Assembly: GCF_963675165.1 (NCBI RefSeq) | Contig: NC_087390.1 | Coordinates: 2,804,001 to 2,868,000 of the forward strand | Direction: 5' to 3' | DNA: 64,000 bases | Origin: Halichondria panicea | Taxonomy: Eukaryota > Porifera > Demospongiae > Suberitida > Halichondriidae | Part shown: positions 55,072 through 64,000 of the stretch, piece after piece | Layout of the letters: every line of letters starts with the position of its first letter | Position numbering within the stretch: the stretch's first letter is position 1 | The notes under the pieces: model-generated | Databases searched by the model: none | The model's input: only the letters and a program-made list of their open reading frames with translations | Told to the model about the DNA's origin: nothing | Position numbers and translations under genes: made by a program

Positions 55072-57982
55072 TTAGGTAATGGTGTGTTCTCTATCAGTCA
55101 AAATACTTTCATTACTGAATCCTCTGCAATTACCCTTGGCAGGACCTCTCGCAAAGGAATTGATCACTCTTAATGCCTGCATGTTTTTTTCAAATTCGGC
55201 AACGGTGGGATTGTCGTGTGTCCCTCCCCTTTGTCTTTGACATCCAAAGAAATTTTCTAGGGGGTCTTGGCAGATCCTTTGAGTAAGAAATGACTTCACC
55301 CCAGGAATTGTAAATACAAATCTCACCAACTCGATAAGAGAGAAAACTGAACAGAAAAATGGTCATGAATAGCTATGCGCCTATAATAATACACGAACTT
55401 GTCATTCGAAGTCCTAGCAATGTTTCTTGGCTCAGCTGCATCTTGTTCTGCTCCCTCTTGCTGAAAGCCCCTCTCTCTTTGACAGAAATCTCCCAGTGTT
55501 GTCCAGATATACCAAGAAGACATCCTTCAGCCACTATATGATATAAAATTTACTGATAAAACCGTGCGTAATTGTTAGGCCTAGTACCGTTAGCCTCTCA
55601 TCCTCCGCACTTAAGTAGCGTAGCTGAAATGGTTTGCGTGACCTGGCACGAGCTGAATAATTCTTCACATTTGTGCAATCAAAGAATTTATCCATGAGTA
55701 GCAAGAAACAGGCTGTTCCTTCGGCTGCCTCTCCACCCCTTAAAGTAAGTGCCTTTGAAACGGACTCACTCAACACCTGTAGTGATTGCATACTTACAAA
55801 CATTAATAAATACACATAAAATTTACCTGTGCAGCTAAATCCACTCGCATTTTGGAAAAAGAGGTCAAATGAAGGTGCTCGTACTTAAGCTTGGGTATAC
55901 GTAGGACTCTTAGACCCAGACCACCCCTCTGGTCCTCTTCATAAAGAGTCACAACGTGCTGCCTCGTGATGTCTTTCCCCTCATTCTAAAAATAAACACA
56001 TGTATGCCATTGAATACACGCCAGTATAGCTATATCTGCAAGTATACTTACCCACAGTTCTCTTTTTGTAGAGAATAGACAATTTCTAGCGGTTTTCATA
56101 AGGTGAGGAGGATCTGAGAAGAAAAAAATTGGCCGACTCTCTGAGGTGTAGGGGTTCGTGATTTTGTAGAAAAATGAGTCGGAGGATTGGTGCAACTCTT
56201 CATGAATCGTCTGTTGACAGCACACCCATCCATTGTGACACCTAGCACCTGAGTATAATAAAATTAATACTTATACTTGACACCTAGCACCTGAGTATAT
56301 TACTTATTCTTGACACATAGCACCTGAGTATAATAAAATGAATACTACATAATTATACTTAAGTATACAAACCTTTAGTCCACAGTTTTCAATCCGGGAA
56401 AGAGCATTCCAGAATGGTGCATACAGTTTGTCGCCCGTCAGAGAGCAACACAGGAACTGTGCGTACGCAAACTGCATCTTCGTAAATAGCCCTCGCACCA
56501 TAAATACCATGACAGATTTGGCAAGGGGAGGTGACTGTTCAATGTCAGTGTCAAGAGACCGTAAGTAGACTTCCAAATGGTTGTTGATGTCACCAAGATT
56601 GGAAAATCCAATCAGCTCCCCCGAATGCTTGTTGAAAATTAAATCTTCTTTGACGTGCATTTCGTCCAGGAGAAGCAGTACGTATTTTTCTCGCTCTGGA
56701 CAACTAGCAACCTTAGAAGCATCGATTAACATCTTATCCACCTCGACTGAAAATCCTCGCTTGGCACTAGCGAAATGAGTATAATCACGCAGGGTGCGGC
56801 TAGATGGGAGTTTGAGAATCCCACTCTCTCTCAAGAGCTGCAAAAGTAAAAGAGGAATCAACAAGTAGAATAAGACAGCATATAGAATTATGCTGAACAC
56901 TTACATTATACGCTCCACTTGAATGATACTGAAGATACAAGCACCATCTGATCATGAGAGGATGGTAACGTACACCCTTGGCCTTCGAACTTGGCTTGGA
57001 CATGGCTATTAATTGCTGCTCCCAGAACAGGCGTTGAAATGAGTTGGGAGGCAGAGAGTCAACTATGTCGGAATTCCTCTCAATAACTGTAGCGAGGTCA
57101 TTGTGTGTCTCCTCACTCACAGTCATACCATTTTCTTCGAATTGAGTTTCGAGTTTCTTCTTCAGTCTCAAATTTCTTTTTGTCATCACTTTCACTTGTG
57201 AGTGAACCAGTTGTACTCGATCAACAAGTCCTTGTTTGGAGAGGAATCGATAGTTGGTTTTTTTTGATGGAGTAGAATTTTCCAGGCGCTTAGATTGTAT
57301 TAGAAGAGAAGAGCGATGGCGAGTGCATTTTGGGCATCGTACACAGCTAGAAGATGGTGGTAGGAGGTAGTGGCAGTCTCGATGCCTCACTGTGGGCTGA
57401 CACGAGGATGTGTCAATCGTTGCAGAGTTTTGACCTGAAAGAAAGTAATGAAATATTGCACAAGTGCACATGTAATATTCACTTACCTTGGAGTGTTGAG
57501 TCCTTGTGTTTGATTACATTCAACAGTTTCTCTTCCTTGCTACCACAGCAAAGTTGACAGTTGGCGAAAAAATCCAGCAGGGTAGTCATGTCATCGATGG
57601 TTTTGATCGTTGGTGGGAGGCTCAACATTGATGGTGCATTCGGAGGAATGATTCGACCAACAAATGAAACGCTCCACGAGAGATCTTCATTAATGCGCAG
57701 AGAAACCTGTACAACTGGTGCTACATGTATACTTTCAGCCAGGCTCATTTTGCACAACAGCAAAGAATCTTGGCATCCCAGATGCATGCTCCAAAGAAGT
57801 GGAAGAGTTTTCTTCTCTAGCCTCAGTTTCAACGCCTGTGTAGTAAGGAGCGGAGTGGAAAAAAAGTGTTGGATAGGAAGCTTCACTGTGTAGTCTGTGT
57901 CTTGCTCCAGTGCCTTGAGAGGAATTGATATCGGGAATACTTTGATATCAGGTGTTAGCTTAATTGAAACTGGGAGTGACAT
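55072..57982 (-). pseudogene. P-element/THAP9-like transposase, 8 exons, two frameshifts
   Basis: Exons: 57982-57487, 57434-56905, 56837-56373, 56248-56052, 55985-55827, 55776-55588, 55533-55399, 55346-55072. Family signatures in order: a CxxC pair (VRCPKCTRHRSS) and a coiled coil in exon 2; RTLRDYT, then LLDEMHVKEDLIFNKHSGEL (first catalytic Asp region) in exon 3; MDGCAVNRRF and FFSDPPHLMKTARNC (second Asp region) in exon 4; RIPKLKYEHLHLTSFSKMRV in exon 5; and QDPLENFFGCQRQRGGTHDN (acidic residue) in exon 8. Exon 4 is 197 nt between phase-0 borders, one base short, and its frame changes near 56195. Exon 7 shifts frame near 55460, before EQNKMQLSQETLLGLRMT. No N-terminal THAP finger is seen. 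A cacctagcacctgagtata triplication (56240-56335) abuts the exon 4 acceptor. Confidence 0.8.
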
Positions 57983-58700
57983 GACAGCACACTTTTTTTT
58001 TCCAATTTCTTTGGGTTGTAAAGTTTGAATTTTCTTCCTCCCATACCTAGGAAAGCAATTACGGCAATTTTCGGGTAAGTTTGAATTAGCATATTTCCAA
58101 AACTATAACGGTTAGCAAGGAAAATATTTTCTTACTGCACATGGGGATCATTAAGTAACATGTAGAACTAAACAATAGCCATGTACAATCTATTGTTAAC
58201 CAGCAACTCCCCCGCAAACAAATGTACTTTTGAATCCATATTGTCACACTGCTATGCAAATATCTAACAATAAACAGCATAATGCTCAACTTGGCTATGC
58301 CTACTGCATATTTCAATGCTTCCTCTACACTCTGATCACTCTCAAGCAACCGTGACTACTTCCTAGCTCCAGATATTCCCCCACAAAGTTTCATACATGG
58401 TCAATTCCTAGCTAAATACATGTAAAATAGTGCTAATAAGAGCTCTGATGATCCAACAAATTTGGTAAATTATGCAAATCATACATTTACTATGGATAAT
58501 GTACATACAGACTAGCTCTGCCAGTGCTTACTGCAGTTTCCTCCACTTTCTTCTAATCTATCTTTGCAGGGCTTGCAATAAATCGCAATCAGCACTTGCG
58601 CAATGCAACACGCATGTGTCAGAATTCCCAAGGGCAATACATTGGTCACCTGAGCTGTTTCCAATCCCTTCCCTTTACTATCTGCATAACATTTATTTTT

Positions 58701-58875
58701 GTCCTTTGATAAGCCATAATTGTTGCATTTTGACCTCTGAGATGGAAACACTGTGCCAATATCTGCCATATCCATGGCCAATATCTGCCATATATGGCAC
58801 TGATAAGCCATGATTGTTGCATTTTGACCTCTGAGATCAAAGGAAACACTGTGCCAATATCTGCCATATGGCATA
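58701..58875. repeat. Tandem roughly 100-bp repeat next to the transposon end
   Basis: gataagccataattgttgca ttttgacctctgagat...aaacactgtgccaatatctg ccata occurs twice (about 58710 and 58802), with a further ccaatatctgccata between. Confidence 0.75.
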
Positions 58876-59110
58876 GTTCAGATACTGGCACACACTGACA
58901 GTAGACTCTAATGGCTGCTAAATAAGCCCACGCTCCACCCAGTATAACCTGAAACGGTAGACTATAACACTGTTGCAGTACTCAGTGGTAAGCAGAAAAC
59001 GTTTTTCATCTGTCTATAGATCTAGAGCGGTATATATAGATCTAGATCTAGTATATTGCTTTCACAGTATAATTATTATAGAGCTTAGGAACAAAAAAGC
59101 AAAAAGAAGG

Positions 59111-62100
59111 ATGGGGATTTCACAACAACTTCTACTGACATTGATCACCTTGGTCATTTCCACTGCTGGTAAGACATGCTCAATAGTATATAACACACTA
59201 GTTGACAGGTAAGTGATTTGTATCATACAATCATGCATATAATTATATATAGCTGTCACTTTTCGCCTGAGAGAGAGCCACAGAGTTGTAGATGAGGGTG
59301 ATAGATTCATCGCCGTTGAGGTGACAGTGGCCAATGAGGTCGAACTGGCCTCCGATGTCTCACTAGTTTTGACACCCATGGTCGCTCCTGAAGATTTTAG
59401 GCCTCTACCAACTATCAGACCATTTGCAAGAGCAAACACTAGTGAGCTAAAATTTTCTTTATGATTCAATCATTCACTCTGACTATATATAGTTCCAGGC
59501 AGGATAGATTTCTTTACTACACCTATCACACTGAATTTTGTGGCTGGTGGGACAACTGTTTTAGCTGGAGATGTACTGATATTTGATGATCTGATTGACG
59601 AAGCCTTGGAGTATTTTGTGGTTACTTTAAGTTTTCAAGATCCAGCTAATGTGCCACCATTAACTTCAATTGAAAGCAATGGTGGAGATATAATTCGCAT
59701 CGACATTATAGACAACGATGGTGAGTGCCTATAATTACATCATGTATAGAAGAGTGAATATCCTGTACACAGATATCTTTATTGGATTTTCCCTACCAAG
59801 TACAACATATCCGGAGCTAGAAGCTGATCACCAAATTCGCATTATCAAAGGAGCAGGCAATATCACTGAAGAAACCATCAGCTTTGTGGTTAGTTTGTTC
59901 CAAACTGCTCCACCTGGACTTGGAACTGCCACTCCCTCATTTGGCAGAGAGGAAAACGATTTCTTATTTCCATCATCAACTTTACTATCAATAGGAACAG
60001 AGGAGAATGATGTGTTTGTAGTTGTGACTATATTTGCAGACAATCTGCCTGAGGTAACAGAAGCTGCTCAACTCAGACTAAGTCTACCCACTGATGGAAT
60101 ATTTCCAAGATTTAAGACCCTCCCCCAATACCCTAGCTTCTTCATCATTATTGAAGATGACGACAGTGGTAAGGCATTAATTACTAGCATTATAACATAA
60201 TAATACCTAGACCTACCATGCACGATCAGGATTCTTAGGAGTCAACATTGGTTTCCAGCAAACCGTGTACACTGTCAGTGAAGGCATTGTATCTCAGGAA
60301 GTTTGTGTGAGAATATTTCATCCTCCCATATCTGATCGTATCACGGATACTATCAATGTCGCGGTTCAGACTGTAGCTGGTACAGCAAGTGAGTGTATTA
60401 GTGATGAATGCTTAAACTTCGATGATTGTTAGTTTTACAGGTGAAAGTGACTACGGTGCTCTTTCTGGTTTTGGTACTTCAATCACTTTGAATAATGCTA
60501 ATCGTCTGAGATGTATCAACATTCGAATAACAGATGACAATGTGTATGAAAATGATGAAAGATTTTCTCTGAGGCTAGTGGGGTTTGGATCTCTTCCATC
60601 TAACCTGGTGTTGGATCCTTCTACAAGTACCATCATAATACAGGACAATGAAGGTATTATTATTATAGTATAGTCTAAGTGTGTGTGTATACCTGTCTAT
60701 ATACATGTTACTATTACATACAGTGGTGACCGTTGGCTTCATTGGGGCTCCCTATTTTGCTAGGGAGATTGAGAGACGTGTTCTGTTCACTGTGGGAGTG
60801 ACTACTAATACAGTACTAGCCAGAAATATTGAGTTGTCTTTCTCTACTCTTAACAGTACCATATCAGGTTAGCATTTATTATATATATAGTGCTGGTATT
60901 CTGATGGTTATCCTCCTCTTTTCCATAGGCCTCAGCTGTTTAGCCAATGCAAACTTAGATTTCAGGACAGCAAGGACACAATTCAACCTCAATGAGTTAA
61001 GAACAACTGCTCAGCTTCAGGTCCAATTGATTGATGACAATGAGATTGAGGCTGACGAGATGTTTGCTGGATTGCTAACCCTGGTCAATGGAGAGAGAGT
61101 GACTGTTGATCCTGACATTGCAGAGTTTACTATAGTGGATGATGAAAGTAAAAATAATAATCATGCAGTGTGTGTGCATGGCTGCGATATTTATAATGAT
61201 GAGGCCAATTATATACTAGATCTCTATATATATACTTCACACGAAGCAATTTTCTACCCCCTATCCTACCCCAAGGTAGTCGGTGTCCTCTTGGCACCTA
61301 CGTTGAGCAGTTGGCCTCTGGAGTGCCGTCGTGTGTGACCTGTCCTGCCAACAGTAACAGTGTGGAGATCAACAGTCCAGAGTGCACCTGCTTCAATGGC
61401 TATTACAGGACCAACCTTGAGGGACCTAACATTCCTTGCACATGTGAGTCGAGCAATTGCTTCACTTCACATGCATTCATGGTACACTTGTATCAATAAT
61501 TAGAACCTTCTAACTACTAAAACTAGAATTGAGCAGTGTTTGCATGCATGGCTAGCGCTGTGTGGTCATGTTGCTAAGTGTGTGTTTTGAGTTGTGATCG
61601 ATATAGGTCAAACCATAATAATCCCCACCATACACGCACATGCTCAGCTTCCTCCAGTGCATGCAGAAACATAGAGTTGGTTCAACAAAGAACTCGAGGT
61701 AACTCCATCACTGTGCGTTGGGAGAGGCCTGAGATCACTGGGAGAGACGACTTCTACTACAACATATTCTACTCTGAAGACAACCAGACCTTCACTCAAC
61801 ACAACAGGAGGCCGTATGTCAAACAAGATGCCCTGGTGGACTACTCAGTGTCTGGTCTGCGGCCACTCACCACCTACACCATCCGAGTGATCCCTGAGAA
61901 TGGAGTGAGTGGTCAGGAGGAGGGAGGGCAGAGCAGGAGCTGTGAGGTCGTTGCCATGACAGGGGATACAAGTGAGTGCCTGAGGCTATGAGAACTGAGA
62001 AGCTACATACCTATTATTTTAGTGACTGTATGATACCTAGAACGATTTGCTACAATTACAGTACGTATCTGAATAAATATTGTGTAGATTCAGTACGTTG

Positions 62101-62589
62101 TCTATTCTCCATTGCAGGGTCTGAAGCCCCGTCTCGAGTGCTAGGACTCTGCAGTGCCGTTGTATGGACCACCCCCCATCGGAGTTATAGGAGAATCACT
62201 GGCTATGATGTGAGCTTTGTAAACCCTGGCTCGGATAATGTAATTGTTGCTAAGGGCAACAGAGAGTTGTTCCACGTCATCGGAGATGAGGTATCTGTCA
62301 GCAATCAAGAGAGAGTGATGGTCCAGGTGGGTTACATATAACTATTAAATTGTTACATATGCCAGCAACTCGTAACGTAAGTGAAAGTGACTAATAATAG
62401 CTTGCTAATAGCATGGATGTACAAACAAGCTAGCTGCATGGCTATAAACATTAAACTAGTGTGTGAGGACAATTATTATTGTAGATAGATTGGCTTCAGC
62501 TTTCTAACGTCTCTCTCTATAATTACGACTGTAGGTCAGAGCTAAGACAGCTGCTGCCGATGGACGATGGAGCACACTGGTTACACTTG
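59111..62589 (+). CDS. Secreted/surface protein: Calx-beta repeats, Eph-like Cys-rich, FN3 (12 exons seen)
   Basis: Exons: 59111-59168, 59253-59441, 59493-59720, 59773-60168, 60230-60388, 60441-60653, 60724-60867, 60929-61147, 61276-61443, 61648-61971, 62118-62326, 62535-62589. Nearly all junctions are phase 1. Residues 1-19 are a signal peptide (MGISQQLLLTLITLVISTAG). Residues about 20-535 are Calx-beta-like units closing in acidic strands (IDIIDNDG, IIIEDDDSG, IIIQDNEG, FTIVDDES), probable Ca2+ sites. Residues 536-591 are Cys-rich (CPLGTY, CVTCPANSNS, CTCFNGYYRT), as in Eph receptors. Residues 592-699 are fibronectin III (ITVRWERP, YSVSGLRPLTTYTIRVIPEN); 700-787 are a second, poorer FN3. 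In sponges such modules occur in adhesion proteins and receptor kinases. No membrane segment is seen; the last donor (phase 1) fits the exon at 63622-63857, which would give 865 aa. Confidence 0.8.
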
Positions 62590-62884
62590 GTACGTTTTTT
62601 AGTGTATTATTCAAACTTTATGTATAATGATTTGCAGGGTGCAACTGACACTGAGCCTTGGAACTAATTCAGTGAATAATAAACTACAATTTACAGCTGT
62701 AACGATGTGATGATTTTACTAGTGTAATAGACACTGCTTAACTCTACGTATACAAATAGACTTACGTATGTCATTATGTTTTCTAGTTGATTGGTTATTA
62801 GTGATCGATGTTGAGAAAGATCAATACACTTTGTATAATAAAAAGTCATAAAAACGATGCATGCAATTAGTATATAGCCTACAG
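62590..62884. other. Intron or spacer, nothing identified
   Basis: AT-rich sequence without conserved frame or clear repeat. Confidence 0.35.
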
Positions 62885-63075
62885 CTACGCATCTAACCAG
62901 TCAACAATATAGTACAGTGAGTTCATTATCAAATAATCAGAGTGACTTTTGAATCTCCCTTTCTGATAATAAACCCCTGGATCGTAAGACTCTGGTATTG
63001 TGCTTACTGATGGAGTAGAATCATCTACTTCAACTGCATAATCTAAATCATGATCATCATTGGAGGGCCAATGTG
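62885..63075 (-). CDS. Possible terminal exon of an unknown minus-strand gene
   Basis: Behind an acceptor (TTTTCATGCTATAG) a 62-codon frame runs to TAG with balanced composition (HWPSNDDHDLDYAVEVDD ... YYQKGRFKSHSDYLIMNSLY). No start codon or upstream exon was found, and a good donor (TCA|GTAAGC) lies inside it, so it could be chance or part of a longer model. Confidence 0.25.
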
Positions 63076-63445
63076 CTATAGCATGAAAACAGAAACATGA
63101 GTTTTCTAGCTCTAGCCAAAATCACTAAAGCACCTTTCAGAAGTCAGAAATTGATGATTACCGAGGTTTCATAGCTACTGTTCCTGGGAGACAATGTGAA
63201 TAGTTTTAATTGGGAGGGAGAGTGCAGACAGACGGCATCCGTGAGTTACGCAAATGGAGCTTTTAAGTTTCCCTCAACCAGTGCAGTGCATCTATTGATT
63301 ATGTTCCTGTTACAGATTGTATGAATGCTGGAATAACCGTTCGAAGGTTCCGCAATCGTGTAAGCCAACTGTGTCGATATCGATCTTGTGATGTGGGTGT
63401 CATGCCTAAACACAACCTTCTGAAGCAGAGCAAGCACTGATCAGA

Positions 63446-63857
63446 ATGAGATCATGCATCTTCCACGCTAATAATATCTGGTTCGTGATCGCTAGAGGAT
63501 TGGACCTGGCTGAAAGGTCGCACGGATTGCTTGGTGAGTGGGAATTATATAACAGTATAATTGTAACAGTATAATTGAATGCTTAATGTGGTAATAACTA
63601 TTATTGCTCAACTGTCCTCAGGTCAATTCTGGAACGTCCCTATCCAAGTACAGCCCCACACTGGACCTGTGCAGGATGGAGTCAACAGCGACGGCTACTA
63701 CGTCATAACAACCAACCATCCCAACGAGCCACAGCGATCTTTCATCGGCTGGCTCTGGCCCCTAACCTGGGAGTACAAGATAGTACTGTCTCTAGTGTAC
63801 GAGATCCTCGACGATACTGTCAATAGTCCGGTGATATTCGGGGAGTACACTGCATGA
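63446..63857 (+). CDS. Unknown two-exon frame, possibly the 3' end of the Cal/FN3 gene
   Basis: 63446-63533 (MRSCIFHANNIWFVIARGLD, phase 1) and 63622-63857 behind CTGTCCTCAG, ending VIFGEYTA and TGA; 107 aa if independent. The second exon (GQFWNVPIQVQPHTGPVQDG) accepts phase 1 and so could equally follow the last seen exon of the 59111 gene. No family was recognised. Confidence 0.4.
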
Positions 63858-64000
63858 CTACAGAGTGGACACACCGTACGCAACTGACTTCAGTTACACC
63901 CATTTCGAAGAGTCAAGATGCGCCTAACCCGACATTATAGTTAGACAATTAAGAACTACAGAACAGTGATTTTATTTACTCGATATAGCTAGATATAAGT
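63858..64000. other. End of window, no feature seen
   Basis: No ORF or repeat identified. Confidence 0.3.

Larger units (their letters stand above)
54063..58685. mobile_element. About 4.6-kb P-element/THAP9-like transposon with two convergent genes
   Basis: Left end catagatagtaaaggggagg(gattggaaaca), right end inverted (tgtttccaatccc)ttccctttactatctg. Between them are a minus-strand P-type transposase gene reading inward from the right and a plus-strand small gene reading inward from the left; they converge at 54733/55072. I see no clear target duplication: the left flank accaat and right flank gcataac do not match. The related element at 26575 has an 8-bp duplication, as P elements do. Confidence 0.7.

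Noticed and set aside
58472-58891. Overlapping ORFs near the right transposon end
   Set aside because: Produced by a tandem repeat (ISAIYGRYW-like shadows) and the terminal inverted repeat.

Overview
The window is eukaryotic nuclear DNA from an early-branching animal, most likely a demosponge. This is inferred from AT-rich sequence with short GT-AG introns, very dense small inverted-repeat transposons, RecQ/DUF6589-type and P-element-type transposons, a Death-domain gene, and a Calx-beta / Eph-receptor-like cysteine / fibronectin-III gene. No species can be proved from the sequence.

Layout. Positions 1-19.9 kb hold three minus-strand genes of no recognised family (638, 814 and 208 aa, rebuilt here from exons) in repeat-rich spacers. 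From 17.6 to 35.0 kb a segment exists in three direct copies: A (17.6-18.9 kb, a deletion remnant), B (20.4-28.96 kb, a pseudogene copy) and C (29.4-35.0 kb, an intact 504-aa gene). The apparent parental locus is at 35.3-39.2 kb, where a related minus-strand gene, carrying one in-frame TGA, is divergent from MMADHC. Copies B and C carry a truncated MMADHC exon 1 in the same divergent position, so the duplicated unit included the shared promoter. The minus-strand genes share a short last exon entered in phase 1 and ending in a [K/H/Q]Y-x2-[E/D/S]Y type motif, which suggests one rapidly diverging tandem family.

Conserved housekeeping genes follow on the plus strand: MMADHC (cobalamin trafficking, 267 aa, 5 exons) and, 240 bp after its stop, ELP2 (Elongator subunit 2, 862 aa, 15 exons), with a tRNA-Cys(GCA) gene inside an ELP2 intron. 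After a long fold-back element (51.3-52.3 kb) come a gene with two Death domains (52.4-53.6 kb), a 4.6-kb P-element/THAP9-like transposon (54.06-58.69 kb) with two convergent genes, and a secreted or surface Calx-beta/FN3 protein gene (59.1 kb to at least 62.6 kb).

Mobile DNA is the other theme. Copies B and C act as filled and empty sites for each other. This fixes the ends of a 3,151-bp element with 9-bp target duplication (ZAD-like zinc finger plus DUF6589-like gene, with a RecQ-like helicase remnant on the other strand), a 1,251-bp element with P-type ends and 8-bp target duplication, and two small elements. Exon models were made by hand from ORFs, splice consensus and phase; no transcript data were available.
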